DNA of 52,228 bases from JBKECY01 sp047975025 (GTDB lineage: Bacteria > Bacillota > Clostridia > Lachnospirales > Lachnospiraceae), in contig JBKECY010000055.1 in assembly GCA_047975025.1 (NCBI GenBank), positions 1-52,228 on the forward strand. The letters run 5' to 3'. The first letter of the stretch is position 1; every line of letters begins with the position of its first letter. The notes under the pieces are model-generated. The model saw nothing but the letters and a program-made list of their open reading frames with translations, did not search any database and had not been told where the DNA came from. Shown here piece by piece: positions 17,538-27,184 of the stretch. The position numbers were made by a program, and so were the translations under genes.

Positions 17538-18104
17538 TTATATCTCCTTTTCATGCATGACTCTTTGAAACAATATAAAAATATGAATATCAAAATTCTT
17601 TACTTCTTCAATCATCAGCTGCAGTGCAGTCCTAAAGTCAAACCCCTTCCGATAGGGGCGGTCGCTGCGAAGTGCCGCATAGACATCACAGATGCGCAGG
17701 ATACGGGCTCCCAGCGGGATCTCCGGTCCTTTCATATTGTTCGGGTATCCGCTTCCATCATAGTTTTCGTGATGATAGAGCACACTCTCCAGAACAAAAT
17801 CAGAGTACGGCTGATCCTTAAGCTCAAGATAGCCCAGTGTCGGATGCCTTCGGATATACTTCAGCTCTTCCACGACCAGAAAGTCTTCATCAACTCCAGT
17901 CAGCTGCGTCAGCCGCAGCTTGCCGATATCATGTACCAAACCTGCAATTGCAAGTTCGCGGCAGACCGAGGGCTCCAGTCCCATCTTAGTCCCCACAGCA
18001 TATGCCAGCTTGCTGACAAAAATCCCATGCTGAAGCTCTTCTTCTATATCATATTCCAAATGGTGAATTGTCTTTGTATTACTGTGCTTCTTATCATTTT
18101 CCAT
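17538..18104 (-). CDS. HD-GYP domain phosphohydrolase-like protein
   Basis: About 188 residues from ATG 18104; a TTG four codons upstream is possible. The metal-binding HD pair is His58-Asp59 in LVHDIGK. The characteristic HHENYDGSGYP segment lies at 111-121 and DVYAALRSDRPYR at 140-152. HD-GYP domains often cleave cyclic di-GMP, but many clostridial members have other or unknown substrates and this one has no attached sensor domain. It lies between hemZ and hisS in a housekeeping operon that also holds relA, so a nucleotide-signalling role is possible but unproven. Confidence 0.8.
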   Translation of the reverse strand: MENDKKHSNTKTIHHLEYDIEEELQHGIFVSKLAYAVGTKMGLEPSVCRELAIAGLVHDIGKLRLTQLTGVDEDFLVVEELKYIRRHPTLGYLELKDQPYSDFVLESVLYHHENYDGSGYPNNMKGPEIPLGARILRICDVYAALRSDRPYRKGFDFRTALQLMIEEVKNFDIHIFILFQRVMHEKEI

Positions 18105-18140
18105 AGGTCTTCCCAACGATCTTCATAGCCATCTATTGCA

Positions 18141-19613
18141 TCAGGCAGTTGACAAAAACTTGTCAATCCCACGCCGCTTGCGTTCAATCATCTCATCAAC
18201 ACGCTGAATATAATGATCCACATCTTTTACATTTTCCACCCGCTCACTCTTCTGGCCGCCGCCATACACAAGTTTGCTGGAGGCTCCTGCTCCGACCGCA
18301 AGAATAGTCTGCACCGCTTCCATAATCAGTATATTATATAGTCCGGCATGATCTTGGGCTGCATAACCAACATTTTCAAGATTGCCTTTCATATTCTTCT
18401 GCCGGTAGAGATAGTAAGGTGTCATCCCCATTTCACTGCCATATGCTGCCACCAGCTGCATAATCTCTTCACTATTCTCATAGCTGAAATCCCGATAAGC
18501 TTCCTCAAAAATATGAAGTCTGGCCGCCCGCTTTACAGCAAGGGAGTGTACGGTTATGGCATCTGGACGCAGCGCACTGATTTGCTGCAGTGTATGCTGC
18601 ACCTGTGGCTTGCCCTCCTGCGGCAGACCGACAATCAGATCCATATTGACACTGAATTCTCCGACCTCTCTGACAAGGCGGCAGGCCTCCATCACATCCT
18701 GAGATGTGTGTTTCCTGCCAATTAATTTCAGCGTTTCATCATTCATGGTCTGTGGATTCACCGAAACCCTGGTGACATGGTACTGCTTCATCAGCAGCAG
18801 TTTGTCCCTTGTAATTGTTTCCGGACGGCCGCCTTCGACCGTAAATTCATATAGATCTTCCAAGTCAAAACACTCGTTCAACTGTGCGAACAAGCGCTGC
18901 ATCTGTTCTGTCGTCAAGGTAGTAGGCGTTCCGCCTCCTATGTAGATGGTCGTAGGATTTTTCCCCGCCATCAATGCCGCTGTACTTTTGATTTCCCTGC
19001 AAAGAGCCGCTACATAAGCATCTGCCCGATCTTTATATAAGGTAATCGGGAAAGAACTAAACGAGCAGTACAGGCAAATGGTAGGGCAAAATGGTATCCC
19101 CACATACAAGCTGTAAGAATCCTGGTAGGGCATCGACGTAAGCAGTCTGTGTTCTCTTTGTACGATTTGTGTGCAAAGTGCCGCTTTGGTTTCATCCAGA
19201 AGGTAGACTTCCTGCATTTCACGCAAGATCTGCCGTTCACTTCGTCCTTCGTTTAGCAGCTGCATGGGGAGCTTTGTGGGGCGAATCCCCGTAAGAGTTC
19301 CCCAGGGAAGCTTTTGCTTCGTCAGTTCCTGCAGCAGCAGATAGAGCAATCTCTTGACCGTATTCTTGTCATCCCTTCGATTCCTGCCAAACGCCATCGG
19401 AAGGCTTTTGTACAGGAGCGTCTGATCGTATTCCTTGTACTCAATTTCTATTTTGTCCGAAGAATAGCTGATAAGACAGGCGTAACGGCAATATTCTTTT
19501 TTCTCCCAACTATAAGACATCACCAGCCGGCGATCCGGGAAAAACGCATGCAACAGCGAGTACGTATCATATTCAAATTCTTTTTGGTTCAGTTGTAACG
19601 CAATATCAGACAA
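18141..19613 (-). CDS. hemZ: Oxygen-independent coproporphyrinogen dehydrogenase-like radical SAM protein HemZ
   Basis: Radical-SAM protein of the HemN/HemZ family, 490 residues. The [4Fe-4S] motif CxxxCxxC lies at Cys176, Cys180 and Cys183 in GIPFCPTICLYC. The N-terminal 160 residues are the extension typical of HemZ, including KLPWGTLTGIRPTK. HemZ is linked to anaerobic porphyrin formation, though clostridial copies may have other substrates. The apparent start is TTG at 19613, overlapping the end of the upstream hydrolase gene by 8 bases. Confidence 0.9.
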   Translation of the reverse strand: MSDIALQLNQKEFEYDTYSLLHAFFPDRRLVMSYSWEKKEYCRYACLISYSSDKIEIEYKEYDQTLLYKSLPMAFGRNRRDDKNTVKRLLYLLLQELTKQKLPWGTLTGIRPTKLPMQLLNEGRSERQILREMQEVYLLDETKAALCTQIVQREHRLLTSMPYQDSYSLYVGIPFCPTICLYCSFSSFPITLYKDRADAYVAALCREIKSTAALMAGKNPTTIYIGGGTPTTLTTEQMQRLFAQLNECFDLEDLYEFTVEGGRPETITRDKLLLMKQYHVTRVSVNPQTMNDETLKLIGRKHTSQDVMEACRLVREVGEFSVNMDLIVGLPQEGKPQVQHTLQQISALRPDAITVHSLAVKRAARLHIFEEAYRDFSYENSEEIMQLVAAYGSEMGMTPYYLYRQKNMKGNLENVGYAAQDHAGLYNILIMEAVQTILAVGAGASSKLVYGGGQKSERVENVKDVDHYIQRVDEMIERKRRGIDKFLSTA

Positions 19614-20235
19614 ATGGATTATACCTCAATTCATGTTCTATCGATGTCCTGTCACCATGACCGGGCAGTACCGTCGTATCTTCCGGCAATTCAGTCAACA
19701 GCTTTTTCAGGCTTTTTTCCATCTGATGCATATTGCCGGTCGGCAGATCGGTTCGGCCGATGGATTCATAAAACAGGGTATCACCGCTAAACAAAAGACT
19801 TAATTCTTTGCTGTAACAGCAGATACTTCCCGCCGTATGGCCGGGTGTATGCAAGACCTCAAGTTCCAGTCCTGCCAGAGAGAACGTCTCACCATCCAAG
19901 AGCAGCACATCCGGCACAATCGACACCGGACGGCCGCGCAGACCTGAATGATTCAGCGTAACATCCCTCAACAAATCCGTTTCCAGTTCACCGGCATATA
20001 CCGGTATCTTATATTGTTCTTTTACTTCTTTGACAGCCATCGTGTGATCGTAATGTCCATGTGTCAGCACGATAGCAACCGGCTTTGCTTGCAGTGTATC
20101 GATTTTTCGAATGATACTTCCTGCATTATCTCCCGGATCTACTATAAACAGTTCTCTTGTCTGTTCGTTCAAAAGAAGATAACAATTTGTCATCCCCATG
20201 CCGACGACCAGCTGATGCAGCTTGAATTGTGCCAT
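19606..20235 (-). CDS. Metallo-beta-lactamase-fold hydrolase (glyoxalase II-like)
   Basis: 209 residues with the zinc motif THGHYDH at 58-64, further histidines in HTPGHTAGS and PGHGDRT, and the conserved FSGDTLF segment. Members of this subgroup often act on thioesters, but no substrate can be assigned from sequence. It lies between relA and hemZ, a conserved clostridial order. It starts 12 bases after the relA stop. Confidence 0.88.
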   Translation of the reverse strand: MAQFKLHQLVVGMGMTNCYLLLNEQTRELFIVDPGDNAGSIIRKIDTLQAKPVAIVLTHGHYDHTMAVKEVKEQYKIPVYAGELETDLLRDVTLNHSGLRGRPVSIVPDVLLLDGETFSLAGLELEVLHTPGHTAGSICCYSKELSLLFSGDTLFYESIGRTDLPTGNMHQMEKSLKKLLTELPEDTTVLPGHGDRTSIEHELRYNPFV

Positions 20236-20247
20236 ATGCCCTGCCTC

Positions 20248-22551
20248 CTATCCTGTTGTACGTTCAATATCTATCACATTGTCTACCTGACGCATTCTCT
20301 CAATCAGGCTATTGAGTTCTTCTCTGCTTCCCACATCAAAGGAAAGAGAAATAGTCGCTGTATTTTGCTTGTTCAGGCGGCTGTTCATCACCTTAACGTC
20401 TATTTTGCGCTCCGTCAGAATTCGGGATATATCTACCAGCAGTCCTGTTCTGTTCTCAGCATAAATGTTGATTTCTGCCAGATAACGTTCCTGATGATCC
20501 GCATCTGCCTTCTCCCACTCCGCATCAATCAGACGCACCCGGTCGGATTCAGACATATTAAGAACGTTGATACAGTCTGTCCGGTGAATGGATACTCCCC
20601 GGCCTCTGGTCACAAACCCTACAATTTCATCACCCGGCACCGGATTACAGCATCTGGAAAAACGAACCGCGAGATCATGAATTCCTTTGACAACGATACC
20701 GCCTTTGTTGCGGTTAATTGATATTTTTTCCGAATGATCCGCAACAGCCTCAAGCACCTCGTCATCTGTGATCTTCTTAACGTGATCCCGTTCATAGCCT
20801 TCAATCAGCTTATTCAGAATCTGGCCTTCCTTTAACGATCCATGCCCCAGCGCCGCCAGTACTGACTCCCAGTCCCTGAAACCGTATTTCGCAAGAACCG
20901 CATCCATGTACTTTTGCTTGGTGTAATTCCCCAGCTGCACGCCCTTGGCTTTGGCATACTGTGCCAGCATTTCCTTGCCTTTTTGCAGGTTATCCTCTTT
21001 AAATTCATGACGGAACCAGTTATTGATCTTGTTCTTCGCCTGTGTGCTCTTCACCAGCTTCAGCCAGTCGCGGCTCGGACCTTGCGAATTCTGGGATGTT
21101 ATGATCTCCACACGATCCCCATTTTTAATGGTATAATCGATTGGCACCAGCTTGCCGTTCGCCCGGGCTCCCACCATAGTGTTGCCGACTGCACTGTGAA
21201 TGCTATATGCAAAATCAATCGGTATCGAACCATTCGGCAGGGTTTTAACATCTCCGGCAGGGGTAAAACAGTAAACATTGTCTGAAAACAGGTCCAGATC
21301 GCTTTTTAACAATGTCATAAATTCCTGATTATCTGACATATCCCGCTGCCATTCCAATATTTGACGCAGCCAGCTGAGTTTTTCTTCTTCACTTTTTTGT
21401 ACAGCTGCTTTGCCGTCCGCACTTTCCTTATACTTCCAATGCGCAGCAATACCATATTCCGCCGTCTTATGCATCTCGTATGTACGTATCTGGATTTCAA
21501 ACGGCTGTCCGTTGGTGCCGATCAGCGTCGTATGCAGCGATTGGTACATATTCTGCTTCGGCATGGCAATGTAGTCTTTGAACCGCCCCGGGATTGGTTT
21601 GTACATCTCGTGAATCACTCCCAGAGCCGCGTAACAGTCTTTTAAACTGTCTACCAGAATACGCACTGCAAATAAATCATAAATCTGATCCAGTGTCTTA
21701 TCCTGATTGACCATTTTCTTGTAGATGCTGAAAAAGTGTTTGATTCTGCCATCTACCTGTGCCTCTATATTAGCTTCACTCAGGTGTTCCTTGACTTCTT
21801 CGACGATGTTCTCTACAAATGTTTCACGCGTACTCTTGCGCAGTGCGATTTTCTCTACAAGATCGTAATACACTTCCGGCTTCGTGTATTTCAAAGCAAG
21901 ATCATCCAGCTCGACTTTAATCTTGGAAATACCCAGACGCATGGCAATCGGCGCATAGATGTCCATCGTCTCACGTGCCTTTTCGAGCTGTTTATGCTCC
22001 GGCATGTACTGCAGCGTCCGCATGTTGTGAAGCCGGTCTGCCAGTTTGATCAGGATGACGCGGATGTCCTTTGCCATTGCAAGAAACATCTTGCGAAGAT
22101 TTTCGGCTTGTACCTCGACCTTGTCTGCCGAATAGGACAGCTGTCCGAGCTTGGTCACTCCGTCTACTAACAGCGCTACTTCATCCCCGAACTCCTGTGC
22201 CACCTCTTCCGTTGTCATCAGAGTATCTTCCACTGCGTCATGCAGCAGCCCTGCGACAATAGTTTCTTTGTCAAGCTCCAGATCTGCAAGAATAATGCCG
22301 ACACTTAAAGGATGAATGATATAGGGCTCTCCTGAGCGCCTGACCTGTCCTTCATGAGCCTTTGATGCTATGTCATATGCTTTTTTTATCATTGACACAT
22401 CCGTCGACGGATGGTATTTTTTCACGCTTGAAATAAGCTCTTCATAGAGCTGCTCGGGGCTGGTAAAATCGCTGATGGATTTGATTGCGGAATCAGCCTT
22501 CTCTATTTCTTCTTTTTTGCTCTGCCTCTTATCATTCGTCTCACTACTCAT
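20248..22551 (-). CDS. relA: Bifunctional (p)ppGpp synthetase/hydrolase Rel
   Basis: Stringent-response enzyme of 767 residues. An N-terminal HD hydrolase has His104-Asp105 in GLLHDAVEDT. A synthetase domain follows (FAVRILVDSLKDCYAALG; GRFKDYIAMPKQNMYQSLHT). A TGS domain starts near VYCFTPAGDVKTLPNG, and a C-terminal ACT domain holds AENRTGLLVDISRIL. Both catalytic halves look intact, so it is a true bifunctional Rel. It begins 14 bases after apt. Confidence 0.97.
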   Translation of the reverse strand: MSSETNDKRQSKKEEIEKADSAIKSISDFTSPEQLYEELISSVKKYHPSTDVSMIKKAYDIASKAHEGQVRRSGEPYIIHPLSVGIILADLELDKETIVAGLLHDAVEDTLMTTEEVAQEFGDEVALLVDGVTKLGQLSYSADKVEVQAENLRKMFLAMAKDIRVILIKLADRLHNMRTLQYMPEHKQLEKARETMDIYAPIAMRLGISKIKVELDDLALKYTKPEVYYDLVEKIALRKSTRETFVENIVEEVKEHLSEANIEAQVDGRIKHFFSIYKKMVNQDKTLDQIYDLFAVRILVDSLKDCYAALGVIHEMYKPIPGRFKDYIAMPKQNMYQSLHTTLIGTNGQPFEIQIRTYEMHKTAEYGIAAHWKYKESADGKAAVQKSEEEKLSWLRQILEWQRDMSDNQEFMTLLKSDLDLFSDNVYCFTPAGDVKTLPNGSIPIDFAYSIHSAVGNTMVGARANGKLVPIDYTIKNGDRVEIITSQNSQGPSRDWLKLVKSTQAKNKINNWFRHEFKEDNLQKGKEMLAQYAKAKGVQLGNYTKQKYMDAVLAKYGFRDWESVLAALGHGSLKEGQILNKLIEGYERDHVKKITDDEVLEAVADHSEKISINRNKGGIVVKGIHDLAVRFSRCCNPVPGDEIVGFVTRGRGVSIHRTDCINVLNMSESDRVRLIDAEWEKADADHQERYLAEINIYAENRTGLLVDISRILTERKIDVKVMNSRLNKQNTATISLSFDVGSREELNSLIERMRQVDNVIDIERTTG

Positions 22552-22565
22552 GCCTTCACCTATGC

Positions 22566-23090
22566 TTATTTCCCATCATATTGAATCACAGACTCCACAT
22601 TGTATCCTGTCAGCTTCGCCCGTCCTTCAAGACCTTTTAGTTCCATCAGAAAGACTGCCACTTCTACGGCCCCCCCCAAACGTTCAATCAGATTGATTGC
22701 CGCTTTAATGGTTCCTCCGGTAGCAATCAGATCATCGATTACTGCCACTTTATCTCCCGGTTTAATACTGTCTTTATGCATCTCAACAACTGCCTCTCCG
22801 TACTCCAATTCATAGCTCTCGCTGATTGTCTCACAGGGCAGCTTGCCTTTCTTTCTGACCGGGATGAACGGTTTATGAAGATTATACGCAATCGGTACTC
22901 CGAAGATGAACCCCCGGGATTCTGTTCCCACTATGACGTCTACTTCATAGTGCTCTAAAATCTTCTGCATTGAGTCAATGGCAAGTGCCAGTCCGTCTGC
23001 ATCCTGCAAAATCGTGGTCACATCTCTGAATACGATTCCTTCTTCCGGAAAATCCGGTATGTTTCTGACATAATCTTCTAATCTTTTCAT
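22566..23090 (-). CDS. apt: Adenine phosphoribosyltransferase
   Basis: Purine salvage: adenine plus PRPP to AMP. It has 174 residues. The PRPP-binding motif is VAVIDDLIATGGTIKAA, with GTESRGFIFG earlier. It is the first gene of the long minus-strand run, directly below a good promoter, and is followed by relA as in many Firmicutes. Confidence 0.96.
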   Translation of the reverse strand: MKRLEDYVRNIPDFPEEGIVFRDVTTILQDADGLALAIDSMQKILEHYEVDVIVGTESRGFIFGVPIAYNLHKPFIPVRKKGKLPCETISESYELEYGEAVVEMHKDSIKPGDKVAVIDDLIATGGTIKAAINLIERLGGAVEVAVFLMELKGLEGRAKLTGYNVESVIQYDGK

Positions 23091-23164
23091 TTTTGTCTCC
23101 TACCATTTAAGACTTTTAGTATTTTGAGCCGACCGGTATTTTCTACCGCTGTCCGCATCATATT

Positions 23165-23193
23165 AGTATATCATTTTTCACTTCGTTTAGCAA
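23165..23193 (-). promoter_or_regulatory. Promoter for the apt-relA operon
   Basis: On the minus strand, TTGCTA, a 17-base spacer and TATACT form a near-consensus sigma-A promoter with a TG extension before the -10. It lies 75 bases upstream of the apt ATG, in the 141-base gap after recJ. Confidence 0.75.
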
Positions 23194-23231
23194 CGTAAAA
23201 TGCCGTAAATGCAACCCTGCGGCTTCTCTGA

Positions 23232-24932
23232 TCACATGTAATCTGTGATTACTAATTCCAAGGTTTTCTGCCCTCTGAACTCATTAATAGAGGGGTAATA
23301 CGTAATACTGCTGACCTGCTGTTCCTCCAGATGGGCCAAAAAGGCAGGTACATCCCCAAAATAGACAGCCGGCAGGGACTTCTGTGATGCATCCGTCACA
23401 TACATTTTCACCAGATTCCTGTGTTTGCCCAACACCTTGCTCTGTGTGACCCGCACATTCTTTTGTGCAAAGACCGGTTTGGTGTTTCCCTTGCCAAACG
23501 GCTCAAGAACACTGAACTCATCGACCAGCTTCTCCGTAATATAGGCAAACGGCAGCAACATATCTATTGTCACCTTCGGCATCAGCTCTTCCGGTGTCAA
23601 GCTGCACCGGTCGTTGAGTTCCTGCCGCAGCGCTTCAATATCGCGCTCCTCCAGTGACATCCCGGCGGCCATAGGATGTCCGCCAAATTTTATAAAATAC
23701 TGTGCACATTCAGCCAAAGCCTGATACATTGAGTAGGCTTCTATGGATCGCCCTGAGCCTTTTACCGCTTCTTTTGATTTGGTCAGCACAATCACCGGAC
23801 GATAGTACTTTTCACGCAGGCGTCCCGCAATGATACCGGCAAGACTTTCGTGGGTATCCGGCAGATAGACAACCAGCACTTTTTCAAGCTCCTGCTTTTT
23901 GTCCAGCAGTTCTACTGCCTGTGCAAGCCCTTTCGCCGTAAGTTCCTTGCGGCTGACATTTAGCTCCAAAAGTATGTGTGCCAGATCCATAGCCTTCGTT
24001 ACATCGGTTTCCGTAAAAAGCTCCAACGAACGCCTGGCCGTATCAATTCTTCCGCTTGCATTGATGCATGGCCCTATAATAAACCCAATATGATAGGCGC
24101 TGATTTGTCTGTCTTCCAACTCATTTACTGCCAGCAGTGCCTTTAATCCTGCGTTCTGAGTATACCTAAGTCGTTTGAGTCCCTCCTTTACCAGAATCCG
24201 ATTCTCTCCTGTCAGATCCATAACATCGCCGACTGTGGCAATGGCAGCAAATTCCAGGAACTCTTCATGGGCCGCAGCAGGAAGGCCTGCCGCACGATAC
24301 AGATTTACAATGAGTTTATAGGCAACCACTGCGCCGCACAGCGCTTTGAACGGATAGCCGCAGGCACTTTGCTTTGGATTCACGATTGCATCCGCTGCGA
24401 CCAGCCGGTCTTCTCCTGCAAGCTGCGGCACTTCATGATGATCCGTTACCACAACCGTCATTCCGGCGTCTTTTGCCAATTCTATTTCCTCAAATGCTGC
24501 AATTCCGTTATCACAGGTGATAATCGTATCGATTCCATCCTGCACCGCCTGCTCAACCATGGAAAGGCTTATCCCATAACCATCTGCCACACGATCCGGA
24601 AGCAGCGTATCTGCCAGCGCACCAAGCTGTTTTAATCCTGTTACCAGAATATAGGTCGAAACAACACCATCGATATCATAATCTCCAATAATACGAATTT
24701 TCTTTTGCTGTCTGATTTTTTCACGTATCAGCTCTGTTGCACGCTCCATATCTTTCATCTGCTGCGGATCGCCTAACTGCTCTACCCCAGCATTTAAATA
24801 GGCTTCAATCTGTTCATCCGCTATGATATCACGATTGCGAATCAGTCGTGCGGTTACCGGGTCAATGTGAAATTTAGCCGCTTTCTCATTAAAATCAAAT
24901 TTCTTATTCAGCACTACCCATCTTTTGTCCAT
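23232..24932 (-). CDS. recJ: Single-stranded-DNA-specific exonuclease RecJ
   Basis: 5'-3' exonuclease of DNA repair and recombination. It has 566 residues from ATG 24932 (MDKRWVV), chosen over an ATG nine bases upstream because AGAGGTGA is then well spaced. The DHH-family motifs are DYDID at 84-88, CDNG, and TDHH near residue 147. The DHHA1 motif KFGGHPMAAGM lies near residue 415. Length and motifs are normal. Confidence 0.95.
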   Translation of the reverse strand: MDKRWVVLNKKFDFNEKAAKFHIDPVTARLIRNRDIIADEQIEAYLNAGVEQLGDPQQMKDMERATELIREKIRQQKKIRIIGDYDIDGVVSTYILVTGLKQLGALADTLLPDRVADGYGISLSMVEQAVQDGIDTIITCDNGIAAFEEIELAKDAGMTVVVTDHHEVPQLAGEDRLVAADAIVNPKQSACGYPFKALCGAVVAYKLIVNLYRAAGLPAAAHEEFLEFAAIATVGDVMDLTGENRILVKEGLKRLRYTQNAGLKALLAVNELEDRQISAYHIGFIIGPCINASGRIDTARRSLELFTETDVTKAMDLAHILLELNVSRKELTAKGLAQAVELLDKKQELEKVLVVYLPDTHESLAGIIAGRLREKYYRPVIVLTKSKEAVKGSGRSIEAYSMYQALAECAQYFIKFGGHPMAAGMSLEERDIEALRQELNDRCSLTPEELMPKVTIDMLLPFAYITEKLVDEFSVLEPFGKGNTKPVFAQKNVRVTQSKVLGKHRNLVKMYVTDASQKSLPAVYFGDVPAFLAHLEEQQVSSITYYPSINEFRGQKTLELVITDYM

Positions 24933-24960
24933 TGCATTCACCTCTTCTTAATACTCTGTC

Positions 24961-24997
24961 AGTAAAGAAAGTGCCCCGGGAAAGCCCCGAGGCACTT
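24961..24997 (-). terminator. Intrinsic terminator after secDF
   Basis: On the minus strand, a GC-rich stem of about 11 pairs with one mismatch (AAGTGCC with GGCACTT outside, CGGG with CCCG inside) is followed by TTTCTTT. It lies 23 bases past the secDF stop and separates secDF from recJ. Confidence 0.8.
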
Positions 24998-25020
24998 CAG
25001 CATAGTCTTCATCAAAGCGC

Positions 25021-27171
25021 CTATTTTTTGCGTTTTTTGGAAAACTTCTGTTCAAACATATACCATAAATTGCCTGTAATACATACCGAGGAGTATGCTC
25101 CGCACACAATACCGACAATCAGCGGAAGGGCAAACTCTCTGATAGCCGAAACTCCCAGAATGTAGAGCACCAACAGCATAATAAAGGTGGTAAAGGTTGT
25201 ATAAATCGTTCGCGTAAGTGTCTGCGTAATACTATCATTTACGACTTCACGCAGTGAATCCGATTTAGACATACTCTTAACATTTTCACGTATACGGTCA
25301 AAGATTACAATCGTCGCATTGATACAATAGCCAAACACCGTAAGCATGACCGCAATAAAGGTACTTCCCACTGAAATACGGACAATCGCATACAATCCCA
25401 AGACTACCAGTACATCATGCAGCAACGCCAATACGGCACTGCCTGCATAGAAAATATCCTTAAATCTGAACCACAGATACAGCATGATAAAAAAGGTTGC
25501 AATTACAATTGCAATAATCGCTGACCTCTGCATTTCGGAACTGATTGTAGACGAAATACTTTCTGTCGTAATCAAAGAAGTATCTACTCCGTATTCCTCT
25601 TCCAGCGCACTCGCCAGCTGATCGCTTTCTGCACTTGTAAGTCTGGCCGTCTTGAACACGACCGAATTACTGTCAACAATTTTCTGAGGCTGTACATTCG
25701 TATCACCGATTGCATCAGCAATCACAGGCAAAACCTCATCATCAAGCTGCTGAATCGTATAATCTTCGTTAAATGTAACCGTTGTGGACGTTCCGCCTGA
25801 GAATTCAAGTCCGTAATTAAGCGCCTGTCCGCCGCCTGCTCCATTGGCAATCATTGCAACCGGTGCACATAAAATCAGAACCACAGAGATAATGTAAAAA
25901 ATCTTTCTTTTTCCAATAAAGTCAATGGTTTTACGCGGTTTGGCCCTGCCATAGAATTTTTCATCGCGTACGCCGACAGCATACAGCGCATTCATCAGCA
26001 CACGGGAGAGGAACAAAGCCGTAATCATGGACAATACAGTACCAAGTGCAAGCGTCTGGGCAAATCCTTTGACCGTACCGCTTCCAAATGCCATTAAGAT
26101 GAGCGCTGTGATAAAGGTTGACATGTTTCCGTCAAAAATCGCTGAAAACGCTTTCTTAAATCCGCTGTTAATCGCCGCATGTACCGACAGTCCGTTCGCT
26201 ATCTCCTCTTTGATACGTGCGTATATGATTACGTTCGCATCAACCGCCATTCCAATGGTCAGTATGATACCCGCAATTCCAGGCAATGTCACCGTAATAT
26301 CAAACGCATTAATGGTAATCATCGTCATACTGGTGTAGAAAAGCAGAGCAAAGCTTGCGACTGCACCAGGTACACGATATACCGAAATCATGAAGATAAT
26401 GATAATAAGAAGAGCAATAATACCAGCTAAAATACTGGTAGAGATCGCATCAATTCCGAGCTGTGCAGCCACAACACTATGGCTTAATTCCTCTAATTCC
26501 AATGACAAAGAACCAATTCTGATTGAAGTCGCCAGTGATTTTGCTTCTTCAATAGAAGACATACCTGTAATTTGAGCAGAGCCTCCGGTAATCGCTTCGT
26601 TTACACTAGGCGAACTGATCGTCTCTCCGTCATATACAATGGAAATCTGCTGTCCGACATTCGCCGCTGTTGCTTCCGCAAACTTCTGGGCGCCTTCTGA
26701 AGTCAGTTTCAGACTTACCACATATTGATTGCTGCCCGTCGTACTGTCGGATGAAACAACACCTTCCGCATCCGCTACATCTGTTCCTTCTAAGAGCACA
26801 TTGCCTTCCGAATCCTGAAAGGTCAGCGAACCCGGGGTTCCCAAATCTTCAAGTACAGAGGTAGCATCCTTTTCTCCGGGTATTTCTACACGAATCCTGT
26901 TACTTCCTTCTTTATAAACATTCGCCTCGGTACTTCGCTCGTCAACACGCTGCTGCAGTTTATACACCGTATCATCCATTTCTTCTGACGTCGGATTCGC
27001 ATCCTTGGCCTGATATACGATACTGACACCGCCTGAAAGATCCAGACCAAGCTTAACATTCTTAAGTGAACCGGTATGTGTCGGGCCTAGTCCGACAATC
27101 ATGGTAAAAGCAAATAAAACAAAAACAACTGCGGTAATGATCAAAATACATATTGCGTTCTTTTTTTTCAT
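25021..27171 (-). CDS. secDF: Protein translocase subunit SecDF (single-gene fusion)
   Basis: Proton-driven membrane partner of the Sec translocon, 716 residues. The SecD half (about 1-420) holds GLDLSGGVSIVYQ and the membrane Asp motif GMAVDANVIIYARIKEE. The SecF half (about 440-716) begins at NYGLEFSGGT and includes YCINATIVIFDRIREN. In that last motif Ala stands where many SecF proteins have Asp (NDT). It follows the SCIFF maturase gene by 13 bases, the known neighbourhood of SCIFF systems. Confidence 0.96.
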   Translation of the reverse strand: MKKKNAICILIITAVVFVLFAFTMIVGLGPTHTGSLKNVKLGLDLSGGVSIVYQAKDANPTSEEMDDTVYKLQQRVDERSTEANVYKEGSNRIRVEIPGEKDATSVLEDLGTPGSLTFQDSEGNVLLEGTDVADAEGVVSSDSTTGSNQYVVSLKLTSEGAQKFAEATAANVGQQISIVYDGETISSPSVNEAITGGSAQITGMSSIEEAKSLATSIRIGSLSLELEELSHSVVAAQLGIDAISTSILAGIIALLIIIIFMISVYRVPGAVASFALLFYTSMTMITINAFDITVTLPGIAGIILTIGMAVDANVIIYARIKEEIANGLSVHAAINSGFKKAFSAIFDGNMSTFITALILMAFGSGTVKGFAQTLALGTVLSMITALFLSRVLMNALYAVGVRDEKFYGRAKPRKTIDFIGKRKIFYIISVVLILCAPVAMIANGAGGGQALNYGLEFSGGTSTTVTFNEDYTIQQLDDEVLPVIADAIGDTNVQPQKIVDSNSVVFKTARLTSAESDQLASALEEEYGVDTSLITTESISSTISSEMQRSAIIAIVIATFFIMLYLWFRFKDIFYAGSAVLALLHDVLVVLGLYAIVRISVGSTFIAVMLTVFGYCINATIVIFDRIRENVKSMSKSDSLREVVNDSITQTLTRTIYTTFTTFIMLLVLYILGVSAIREFALPLIVGIVCGAYSSVCITGNLWYMFEQKFSKKRKK

Positions 27172-27184
27172 CTCTATCCCTCTT

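Noticed and set aside
23091..23231. Small gene in the recJ-apt gap
   Set aside because: No frame with a ribosome-binding site; the content is explained by the apt promoter and leader.
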